From WHSW01 sp963749365 (GTDB lineage: Bacteria > Actinomycetota > Thermoleophilia > Solirubrobacterales > 70-9), in NCBI GenBank assembly GCA_963749365.1, contig CAVVME010000003.1, positions 558,001-622,000 on the forward strand: 64,000 nucleotides of DNA, read 5' to 3'. Numbering within the stretch: position 1 is the first letter of the stretch; every line of letters starts with the position of its first letter. A program made the translations under genes and the position numbers. A model generated the notes under the pieces. It ran no database searches. It had not been told where the DNA came from and worked only from the letters and a program-made list of their open reading frames with translations. Below, piece after piece: positions 18,466-25,202 of the stretch.

Positions 18466-19887
18466 TTAGTCGCGATCGCCCATTCGGGCGTCAGCTGAGC
18501 CCTCGGCGTCCGAGCGCAGCCGCTCGAGCGCTTGCTCGATCCGGCCGATCGAGTCCTCGCGCCCGAGCGCCGCCAGCGAGTCGAAGATCCCCGGGGAGAC
18601 GGTGGTGCCCGTGATCGCGACCCGAATCGGCTGGTAGACGTCCTTGGGCTTGGCGTCGAGGCGCTCGACGACCGCCCCCAGCTCGCGCTCCAGGGTCGGG
18701 GCGTCGAACGGCTGGGCGGCACGTAGTGCGGTCAACGCCGCCACCAGGTTCGCCGCCGAGCCCCGGCCCATCACCTTGCGCCACGCCTTCGCGTCGTCGA
18801 CAGGGGGCTCGAACAGGAACCGAACCAGCGGCCAGACCTCGCTCAGGGTCTGTGCCTTGTCCTGGGCGATCGCGCAGGCGCGGCGCAGGCGGGCGCGGTC
18901 GACGAGCGCCACAGCGTGACCCTCGCGCTCGAGCTGCCCGGCGACCGCGTCGACGTAATCCTCGAGCGCGATCTCGCGCATGTGGCGACCGTTGAGCCAG
19001 CGCAGCTTGCGCTGGTCGAAGACCGCCGCCGAGCGGCCGACGCGCTCGAGCGAGAACCGCTGCACGAGCTCGGGCGTCGGCAAGATCGTCGCGTCGTCGT
19101 CGGTTCCCCAACCAAGCAGAGCGAGATAGTTGCGGACCGCGGCGGGAAGGAAGCCGGCCTCGCGCAGCTCCTGCACCGACGCCGCGCCGTGGCGCTTTGA
19201 GAGCTTCTTGCCGTCGGGGCCGTGCAGCAGCGGCAGATGGGCATACCGGGGCGGTTCGGCTCCGAGGGCCTCGAGGACGAGGATCTGCTTCGGGGTGTTC
19301 GAAAGGTGGTCGTCGCCGCGGATCACGTCGCTGATCCGCATCTCGGCGTCGTCGACCGCGACGGCGAAGTTGTAGAGCGGCGTGCCGTCGCCGCGCGCGA
19401 TCACGAGATCGTCCTGGAGCCGGTTCTCGAACCTGACCGGCCCCCGGATCAGGTCATCGACGACCGTTTCGCCCTCGTCGGGAACCCGCAGCCGGATCGC
19501 CGCCTCGGGCCCGGGTCGTGGCTCCCCCCGATAGCCCGCACCGCCGTGGGCCTCGCGCCAAGCCCTGACCTTGTCGCCGCCTGCGGGATCCGGATAGGCG
19601 CGGCCACTCTCGAGGAGCTCGTCGATCCGGGCGCGGTGGCGGTCGGCGCGCTCGGCCTGGCTCACCGGCCCCTCGTCCCAATCGAGCTCGAGCCAGCGCA
19701 GGGCGTCGAGGATCTGCTCCACGTTCTCGGGCGTCGAGCGCTCGCGGTCGGTGTCCTCGATCCGCAGCACCATCGCCGCGCCCGTGCCGCGGGCGAAGAG
19801 CCAGTTGTACAGTGCCGTCCTCGCGCCACCGATGTGCAGGGCACCGGTCGGCGAGGGGGCGAAGCGGACTCTCGAGGACTCGTTCAT
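18466..19887 (-). CDS. gltX: Glutamyl-tRNA synthetase
   Basis: 473 residues, class I synthetase. The HIGH-type motif is APSPTGALHIGGARTAL and the KMSKS-type loop is GKKLSKRHGA. The anticodon-binding helical domain follows. The start at 19887 gives the usual MNESSRVRFAPSPTG beginning. Since gatCAB is present at 2.4-5.9 kb, this enzyme may be non-discriminating and also charge tRNA(Gln) with Glu, but the anticodon-recognition residues were not resolved. It is divergent from a secreted protein gene. Confidence 0.96.
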   Translation of the reverse strand: MNESSRVRFAPSPTGALHIGGARTALYNWLFARGTGAAMVLRIEDTDRERSTPENVEQILDALRWLELDWDEGPVSQAERADRHRARIDELLESGRAYPDPAGGDKVRAWREAHGGAGYRGEPRPGPEAAIRLRVPDEGETVVDDLIRGPVRFENRLQDDLVIARGDGTPLYNFAVAVDDAEMRISDVIRGDDHLSNTPKQILVLEALGAEPPRYAHLPLLHGPDGKKLSKRHGAASVQELREAGFLPAAVRNYLALLGWGTDDDATILPTPELVQRFSLERVGRSAAVFDQRKLRWLNGRHMREIALEDYVDAVAGQLEREGHAVALVDRARLRRACAIAQDKAQTLSEVWPLVRFLFEPPVDDAKAWRKVMGRGSAANLVAALTALRAAQPFDAPTLERELGAVVERLDAKPKDVYQPIRVAITGTTVSPGIFDSLAALGREDSIGRIEQALERLRSDAEGSADARMGDRD

Positions 19888-20035
19888 CGGTCGGGGCTGA
19901 TCGGCGCGCATGTTTCCACAGCGCGCCCGCCCGACCGCCCAAGCGACTTGGTCGAGGGCTTGATCGGCCCACCGGCGCGCTCGCCGACAGGCGAGATACT
20001 GCGCGGCGGAGAGGCAACTACCGAAAGGGGCTCTC

Positions 20036-20551
20036 GTGAAGCGCATCCGACGCCTGTCGCCGGCAATGATCGTCCCGTCGCTGGCGCTCGCCGCCGCATT
20101 CGCGGGCACGGCGATTGCCGGACCGGACGCGATCAGCGACAAGCTGACCAAGGCCAAGGTCAGGACAATCGCTGCGAAGCAGATCAAGCAACTCGGACCG
20201 GAGTTGTCGGTCGCCCACGCCGACGAGGCTGATCAGGCCGACAGCGCTGACAAGGCAGCCTCGGCAACGAGGGCCGGTGCGCTCGAGGGATTCGCGGTGG
20301 TCGCCAAGGGCACGATTGAGGGTCCGGGCATCGTGGCCGTCGGTGCCTGCGGGGGAGAGACCGACCCGGTCGCGGGACTCCGTATGGACGACCACATCAT
20401 TCTGACGCCGCCTGTGGGCTGGCAGACACATGAGGTCACCCTGATGCCGTTCGTGGAGACCCCCGGATTCCTCTCGTACACGATGTGCAACAACAGCGGC
20501 GGCGCCGGAACGGACTTCAGCGAAGCGTTGCGCTTCATGGTGCTGCGGTAG
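20036..20551 (+). CDS. Secreted protein with helical repeat-like N-terminal segment, hypothetical
   Basis: 171 residues. The Arg-rich start and hydrophobic stretch VPSLALAAAFAGTAIAG form a signal peptide. After it comes an Ala/Asp/Lys segment (ADEADQADSADKAASA) that looks like a short coiled stalk, then a beta-rich domain of about 90 residues with two Cys. This layout recurs in Solirubrobacterales exported proteins. GTG start with an upstream AAAGGGG ribosome site. No function can be assigned. Confidence 0.7.
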   Translation: MKRIRRLSPAMIVPSLALAAAFAGTAIAGPDAISDKLTKAKVRTIAAKQIKQLGPELSVAHADEADQADSADKAASATRAGALEGFAVVAKGTIEGPGIVAVGACGGETDPVAGLRMDDHIILTPPVGWQTHEVTLMPFVETPGFLSYTMCNNSGGAGTDFSEALRFMVLR

Positions 20552-20583
20552 ACCGGCGCGGGAAACATGGATCTGAGGCCTGA

Positions 20584-21459
20584 GTGCTGATCGGGGCCCA
20601 CGTCTCCGCAGCAGGTGGGCTCGCCTCGGCGGTCGAGCGGGGCGCCGAGCTCGGCTGCGAGGCGATCCAGATCTTCCACCAGAGCCCGCGGGCGTGGCAA
20701 CCGACCGCCTACTCCGGCCAGGACTTCTCCGAGTTCCGGTCGGCGATCGCGGAATCGCCGCTGAGCTCGGTCGCGATCCATGCGGTCTACCTGATCAACT
20801 GCGCCAGCAAGGAGCGCGAGGTCCGCGCCAAGTCGATTGCCTCGCTGACGCACGCCCTGCGGGTAGGCGACGGGATCCGTGCCGACGGCGTCGTCCTGCA
20901 CGCGGGAGCGCGCAAGGGTGAGCCACACCGCCCGTCGATGAAGCGCGCAGCGAAGGCGATCGCCTCGGCGCTCGGCGACTCCGAGCGCTGCCGGGTGCTG
21001 CTCGAGAACACGGCCGGCACCCAGGGGCCGCTGGGCCGCGACTTCGGCGAGCTCGGCGAGCTGCTGGCATTGCTCGACGGCGACGCACGGGTCGGAGTCT
21101 GCCTCGACTGCTGTCACCTGCTCGCCTCCGGCTACGAGATCCGCGACGCCGACTCGCTGGCCGCGGTGGTCGACGAGTTCGACGACAGCGTCGGGCTCAA
21201 TCGACTGCATTGCCTGCACGTCAACGACTCGCTGATCCCGCTCGGCGGCAACCGCGACCGCCACGCGAGCATCGGCGAAGGCGAGCTCGGGGAGCGGGGC
21301 ATCGCGACCTTCCTCTCCGAGCCGCGCTTCGAGCAGCTGCCCGCCCTGCTCGAGACCCCGGGCCCGGAAGGCCGGGGCCCGGACCGCGATGAGGTCGAGC
21401 TCACCAAGCGGCTGCGAGCGCGCGGAATCGCCGCCCGCAAACGTCGCGGGCGGCGATAG
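20584..21459 (+). CDS. nfo: Deoxyribonuclease IV (AP endonuclease)
   Basis: 291 residues of a TIM-barrel endonuclease IV. The start MLIGAHVSAAGGLASAVERG is the family N-terminus, and FHQSPRAW follows. Metal-binding segments are VLHAGARKG, VLLENTAG, VCLDCCHLLASGY and CLHVNDSLIPLGGNRDRHA, which together hold the three-zinc site. It cleaves at abasic sites in base excision repair. The C-terminus has a short basic tail. Confidence 0.95.
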   Translation: MLIGAHVSAAGGLASAVERGAELGCEAIQIFHQSPRAWQPTAYSGQDFSEFRSAIAESPLSSVAIHAVYLINCASKEREVRAKSIASLTHALRVGDGIRADGVVLHAGARKGEPHRPSMKRAAKAIASALGDSERCRVLLENTAGTQGPLGRDFGELGELLALLDGDARVGVCLDCCHLLASGYEIRDADSLAAVVDEFDDSVGLNRLHCLHVNDSLIPLGGNRDRHASIGEGELGERGIATFLSEPRFEQLPALLETPGPEGRGPDRDEVELTKRLRARGIAARKRRGRR

Positions 21460-21493
21460 CTGCGCCGGTCAGCGTTAGCTGACCGCCGAACCC

Positions 21494-21832
21494 CTAACCA
21501 ACCGAATCGGACGGATCGCGCGAAACTGCGCGCTGCAGACCGAGGCCGAGGCCGGTGATCGCAAGCGCGACCGCCGCCATGGCGATCACGTCGAACCCGG
21601 TGAACGGCAGCGGCCCGACATTTCCGCCCAGGCCGGACGCCGAGGCCGAACCGGCACCGCCAGAGGCGGGCGGCTCGGCACCCTGATTGAGCTGAGTGAG
21701 CTCATTGTCGTACTGGTCGCCCGTCGGGCTGACCTGCTGGGCACCTGCCATTGCCGGAGCCGCAACCGAAACGCACAGCGCGACGATCAGCAGCCCTGCC
21801 AACTTCGTCTTCAGTGACTTTGTGATTCGCAC
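21494..21832 (-). CDS. Secreted LPxTG-type sortase substrate with DQYxN motif
   Basis: 112 residues. The GTG at 21832 has an AAGGAG site about ten bases upstream. A signal peptide covers residues 1-30 (LLIVALCVSVAAPAMA). DQYDNELTQL lies at 39-48, followed by a Gly/Ser/Ala linker. The sorting signal LPFTG at 75-79 precedes a hydrophobic helix and the tail QRAVSR. The mature protein is only about 45 residues, so it may be a surface tag or assembly factor. It diverges from the kinase operon across mirrored 11-bp repeats, suggesting control by that two-component system. Confidence 0.75.
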   Translation of the reverse strand: MRITKSLKTKLAGLLIVALCVSVAAPAMAGAQQVSPTGDQYDNELTQLNQGAEPPASGGAGSASASGLGGNVGPLPFTGFDVIAMAAVALAITGLGLGLQRAVSRDPSDSVG

Positions 21833-21890
21833 GGAACCGGATCTCCTTTTCCCCAGGACGGCAGATGACGTCCGGATGATCGATGCGACG

Positions 21891-21896
21891 ATCCTA
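21891..21896 (-). promoter_or_regulatory. Candidate -10 element for the LPFTG protein gene
   Basis: TAGGAT on the minus strand lies five bases after the last 11-bp repeat. The repeats therefore occupy the -35 region, as at PhoB-type activated promoters. Confidence 0.45.
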
Positions 21897-21901
21897 AGTC
21901 G

Positions 21902-21934
21902 CCTCGGTGAGACCAGCGTGAAACCGAGATGAGA
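21902..21934 (-). promoter_or_regulatory. Three tandem 11-bp repeats, candidate OmpR-type regulator sites (minus side)
   Basis: Read on the minus strand the units are TCTCATCTCGG (21924-21934), TTTCACGCTGG (21913-21923) and TCTCACCGAGG (21902-21912). They are consecutive with no gap, giving one unit per helical turn. They end 69 bases upstream of the GTG at 21832. Confidence 0.65.
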
Positions 21935-21991
21935 AGTGCTCTCATCGGTTCGTTCGCAACTTGCGGGAAAGTTGGCCTCCGCTAACAGCAT

Positions 21992-22024
21992 CCTCATCGC
22001 CGTCTCATCGAGGTCTCATCGAAG
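21992..22024 (+). promoter_or_regulatory. Three tandem 11-bp repeats, candidate OmpR-type regulator sites (plus side)
   Basis: The units are CCTCATCGCCG (21992-22002), TCTCATCGAGG (22003-22013) and TCTCATCGAAG (22014-22024). They are consecutive and face the membrane-protein/kinase/regulator operon starting at 22076. A weak AAAACT -10 candidate follows after five bases, mirroring the other side. Confidence 0.7.
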
Positions 22025-22075
22025 TTGGGAAAACTTGTGAGAGATGGAGCTCACCCACCCAGAGGCCGCGAGCAG

Positions 22076-22513
22076 ATGAGCATCGGCAGACCGGCGATCA
22101 TCGCCGTGCAGGCGATCGTGGTCGGGGTGCTGGTGGTGGTCGTCTACCTGACCCTGCTGCGCCCCGAGGACGAGGGCACGCTTTCAGGGGTCGGGGGGGC
22201 TCAGATCACCCAGCGGCAGGTCCCCGGCGAAGACCGCGGCGACGGTCGCGATGACCAGGGGGGCGATGATGGGGGCAGCTCGGACAGCGCCTCGGACGGC
22301 GCCGGCCAGGTGGTCGACTCGGCGTTCGTTCCCGGCACCGCCGGCACTGCCGTCGCGCCGCTTCCGGTGACGCCGGCCGCTCCGACCACGATCCCCGAGA
22401 GCGAGCCCGACGACTCCGAGGAGGAGCCCGAGGACCCGGGTGGCGAGCCCGGCACCCCGGACGACGACCAGTATCAAAACGCGGTCGCGAGGCTCACCGA
22501 GCAGCTTCACTGA
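22076..22513 (+). CDS. Membrane-anchored acidic low-complexity protein with C-terminal DQYxN motif
   Basis: 145 residues. One N-terminal membrane helix (residues 7-28) is followed by a long Asp/Gly/Ser and Pro/Glu-rich extracytoplasmic region. The protein ends in DQYQNAVARLTEQLH (131-145). The motif D-Q-Y-x-N with a following helix also occurs in the divergent LPFTG protein. The ATG at 22076 is chosen because the helix follows directly. It is the first gene of an operon with the histidine kinase and response regulator, so it could be a signal input or a target. No known domain. Confidence 0.7.
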   Translation: MSIGRPAIIAVQAIVVGVLVVVVYLTLLRPEDEGTLSGVGGAQITQRQVPGEDRGDGRDDQGGDDGGSSDSASDGAGQVVDSAFVPGTAGTAVAPLPVTPAAPTTIPESEPDDSEEEPEDPGGEPGTPDDDQYQNAVARLTEQLH

Positions 22514-22568
22514 CGCGGATGCACGGGGCCGGTCGCGGCGGGCGGTCGATCCAGGCTAGATTTGCCTC

Positions 22569-24026
22569 GTGTTGATCGAATCCCGGTCGCGCACCACGGA
22601 GGGCGCGGAGACCGAAGCCGAGCTCGCTGCGCGCAGATCGCTGTTCGCCGGCGTGCGCACGCGCGTGCTCGTCTTCTTCCTGATCCTGCTTGTGATCTCG
22701 ACGGCGGCATCGGTGCTCGTCCTGCGCGAGGTCCTGATCTCGCGCATCGGCGACCAAGTCGAAAAGCAGCTCGTCCCCCACGTCGACACGCTGCGAAACC
22801 TGTCGGCGAACGGCCGCCCGGCCGACGGGCGTCCCTTCGAGAGCCTCGACCAGCTCTTCGACACCTACCTGGCGCAGTCGGCTCCGCCACCCGACGGCGC
22901 GCTGGTCACCTACATCGGTGGCCAGCGCTATGACCAACTGGTCTCCGAGCCGACCGCAACCGGGCTCGAGTTTGCGTTCGATGACGTCGCGACGGGCGAG
23001 ACCCCTGCGAGCGGCACAATTGACAGCTCGCTCGGCGAGGCCCAGTACATCGCCGTGCCCGTGTCCGGTGGCGGTGAAGCCGGGACCTTGGTCGTCGCCG
23101 CACTGACCGCCGCCGAGCGCGACCAGGTCGAGAGCGCGGTCCGGATCGCGATCGGCGTCTCGATCGTGGTCTTGCTGCTCGCCTCGCTGTTCATCTGGCT
23201 CGCGGCGGGGCGCGCGATCGCCCCCCTTCAGGCGCTCTCGCGAACCGCGCGAGCGATCAGCGAGACCGACCTCTCCGGTCGGATCCCCGTTCGCGGCAAC
23301 GACGAGATCGCCGAGCTCGGCCGCACCTTCAACAGCATGCTCGACCGGCTCGAGACGGCGTTCGCCGACCAGAAGGACTTCCTCACCGACGTCGGCCACG
23401 AGCTGCGGACGCCGATCACCGTGATCCGCGGGCATCTCGAGACCCTGGGCGACTCACCCCGGGAACGCGAGGACGCAATCGCGGTGATGCAGGACGAGCT
23501 CGAGCGCATGAACCGCTACGTCGACGACCTGCTGCTGCTGACCAAGGCGCCAAGGCCCGACTTCCTTCGCCTCGGACCGCTCGACCTCGATCTGTTCACC
23601 CACGACCTGTTCGCCAAGGTCGGGACCCTCGGCGACCGCGACTGGCGACTCGAGGGCACGGGGGTCGGGCTCGTCGTCGGCGATCAGCACCGACTCACTC
23701 AGGCCGTGATGAACCTCGCCGACAACGCGGTCCGACACACGCGGCCCGGTGAACCGATCTGGCTCGGCAGCTCGCTCGCCGAGGACCAGGCTCGACTCTG
23801 GGTGCGCGACGCGGGACCCGGGGTCGACCCGGCCGACCGCGAGCGGATCTTCGCCCGCTACGTGCGTGCGAGGCCGAGTGATCGCAGCCGCGCCGACGGT
23901 GCCGGGCTCGGGCTCTCGATCGTGCGCGCTATCGCCGAGGCGCACGGCGGCTGGGCCGAGCTCGACTCGAGCCCCGGCCAGGGCTCGACCTTCACCATCG
24001 TCATTCCCCCGGCGCCGGACCAGTGA
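22569..24026 (+). CDS. Membrane sensor histidine kinase (HAMP, HisKA, HATPase)
   Basis: 485 residues, GTG start. Membrane helix 1 is at about 32-54, an extracytoplasmic sensor of some 135 residues follows, and helix 2 is at 192-213. HAMP spans 214-266. The phospho-acceptor is H277 in DVGHELRTPITVI. The ATP domain shows NLADNAVRHT (N box), DAGPGVDP (G1) and ADGAGLGLSIVRAIAEAHGG (G2). It overlaps the regulator gene by four bases, so the two form a cognate pair. The sensor domain has no recognised ligand family. Confidence 0.95.
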   Translation: MLIESRSRTTEGAETEAELAARRSLFAGVRTRVLVFFLILLVISTAASVLVLREVLISRIGDQVEKQLVPHVDTLRNLSANGRPADGRPFESLDQLFDTYLAQSAPPPDGALVTYIGGQRYDQLVSEPTATGLEFAFDDVATGETPASGTIDSSLGEAQYIAVPVSGGGEAGTLVVAALTAAERDQVESAVRIAIGVSIVVLLLASLFIWLAAGRAIAPLQALSRTARAISETDLSGRIPVRGNDEIAELGRTFNSMLDRLETAFADQKDFLTDVGHELRTPITVIRGHLETLGDSPREREDAIAVMQDELERMNRYVDDLLLLTKAPRPDFLRLGPLDLDLFTHDLFAKVGTLGDRDWRLEGTGVGLVVGDQHRLTQAVMNLADNAVRHTRPGEPIWLGSSLAEDQARLWVRDAGPGVDPADRERIFARYVRARPSDRSRADGAGLGLSIVRAIAEAHGGWAELDSSPGQGSTFTIVIPPAPDQ

Positions 24027-24688
24027 GCCGGATCCTGGTAGTCGAGGACGAGGCAAGGCTCGCTTCCTTCCTCGAGAAGGGCCTGCGGTCGAGCGGCTTC
24101 GTGACCACGATCGCAGCGGACGGCCGGAGCGCCGGGATGATGGCCCACGACGAGGACTTCGACCTGATGATCCTCGACCTCGGCCTGCCCGACAAGGACG
24201 GACTCGACGTGCTGCGCGACCTGCGGGCGTCGGGCCAGCAGCTCCCGGTGATCGTCTTGACCGCGCGCGACGACATCCACGACCGCGTCGCCGGGCTGGA
24301 CATGGGCGCCGACGACTACCTGCCGAAGCCGTTTCACTTCGAGGAGCTCGTCGCCCGGATCAAGGTCCAGCTCCGCGACGCGAAGACGGGGCCCCAGGAG
24401 GAGCAGCTGCGGGTCGGCGACGTGGTGCTCGACCTGCGGACCAGGTGGGCGACCGTCGACGGGGAGCCGGTCGAGCTCAGCGCCCGCGAGTTCGAGCTCC
24501 TGCGGACCTTCCTCCAGCACCCCGACCAGGTGCTCTCACGCGAGCAGCTGCTGGCGCGGGTCTGGGGCTATGCCTACGACCCCGGCTCCAACGTTGTCGA
24601 CGTCTACGTCGGCTACCTGCGCCGCAAGCTCCGCTCAGAGCACTTCGAGACCGTCCGCGGAGTCGGCTACCGCTTCCGCGCGGCCTGA
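24023..24688 (+). CDS. OmpR-family response regulator
   Basis: 221 residues. The receiver has phospho-acceptor D52 (LMILDLGLPDKDG) and K102 (DDYLPKPFHF). The C-terminal winged helix runs from about 130 (LSAREFELLRTFLQHPDQVL) to the end (VDVYVGYLRRKL, then TVRGVGYRFR). OmpR-type wings bind tandem direct repeats spaced 10-11 bp. The two triple repeats at 21.9-22.0 kb upstream of its own operon fit this exactly. GTG start inside the kinase stop. Confidence 0.95.
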   Translation: MSRILVVEDEARLASFLEKGLRSSGFVTTIAADGRSAGMMAHDEDFDLMILDLGLPDKDGLDVLRDLRASGQQLPVIVLTARDDIHDRVAGLDMGADDYLPKPFHFEELVARIKVQLRDAKTGPQEEQLRVGDVVLDLRTRWATVDGEPVELSAREFELLRTFLQHPDQVLSREQLLARVWGYAYDPGSNVVDVYVGYLRRKLRSEHFETVRGVGYRFRAA

Positions 24689-24700
24689 CGCCATAGCTGT

Positions 24701-24746
24701 CGATTGAGCACTTGTGCCCCCTACGGGGGTGTCAACTGCTCAATCG
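24701..24746. terminator. Long imperfect hairpin between convergent genes, possible bidirectional terminator
   Basis: CGATTGAGCA (24701-24710) pairs perfectly with TGCTCAATCG (24737-24746). An inner CCCC-CTAC-GGGG stem adds to the fold. There is no T-run, so termination is inferred from the position between convergent stops (24688 and 24775). A protein-binding dyad is the alternative. Confidence 0.45.
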
Positions 24747-24774
24747 TCGGCTCGCCGATCCTCCGGCGAAGCGC

Positions 24775-25176
24775 TTATTCCGCGAGCACGTTGCGCAGGT
24801 CGAAGGCGCGGATGCCCTCGGGGGCTTGGTCGGTGCAGTCGAAGAAGCGCGGATTGACGCACTCAAAGCCGCGCCCCTCGCCCTCGTAGCAGGCCTCGAC
24901 CCGGAACTGGCACTGGGGCAGCGACTCGCCGGTCATCTTGATCCCTCCGAAGCCGCCGCCGGCCTCGGCGAGCTCGAACATGTCGACGTCGATCTCGGCC
25001 CGAAAGACCTTGCGCAGACAGCCCATGTAGCGCCCACCGGTGAGCTGATCCTCGTAGCTGTAGAGGAAGCGGCAGCCGAGCTCGATGCAGCCGCGCGGCT
25101 CGATCAGCTTGTCGCAGAAGGTGCGACAGCGGCGACACTCGCCGACTCGCGTGTCCGTTCGCTGGACCGTAGCCAC
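24775..25176 (-). CDS. Cysteine-rich conserved hypothetical protein
   Basis: 133 residues with ten cysteines and no signal peptide. They sit in pairs and singles: ECRRC, TFCDK, RGCIELGC, YMGCLRK, QCQF, EACYEG, FECVN and FDCTD. The density suggests a metal or iron-sulfur binding protein. It starts MATVQRTDTRVGECRRC and ends 26 bases short of the dnaE stop region on its other side. I do not recognise a named family. It is codirectional with dnaE but upstream sequence does not show shared regulation. Confidence 0.65.
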   Translation of the reverse strand: MATVQRTDTRVGECRRCRTFCDKLIEPRGCIELGCRFLYSYEDQLTGGRYMGCLRKVFRAEIDVDMFELAEAGGGFGGIKMTGESLPQCQFRVEACYEGEGRGFECVNPRFFDCTDQAPEGIRAFDLRNVLAE

Positions 25177-25202
25177 GAGGAAAGTCTACGGCCCGAGTCG
25201 GT

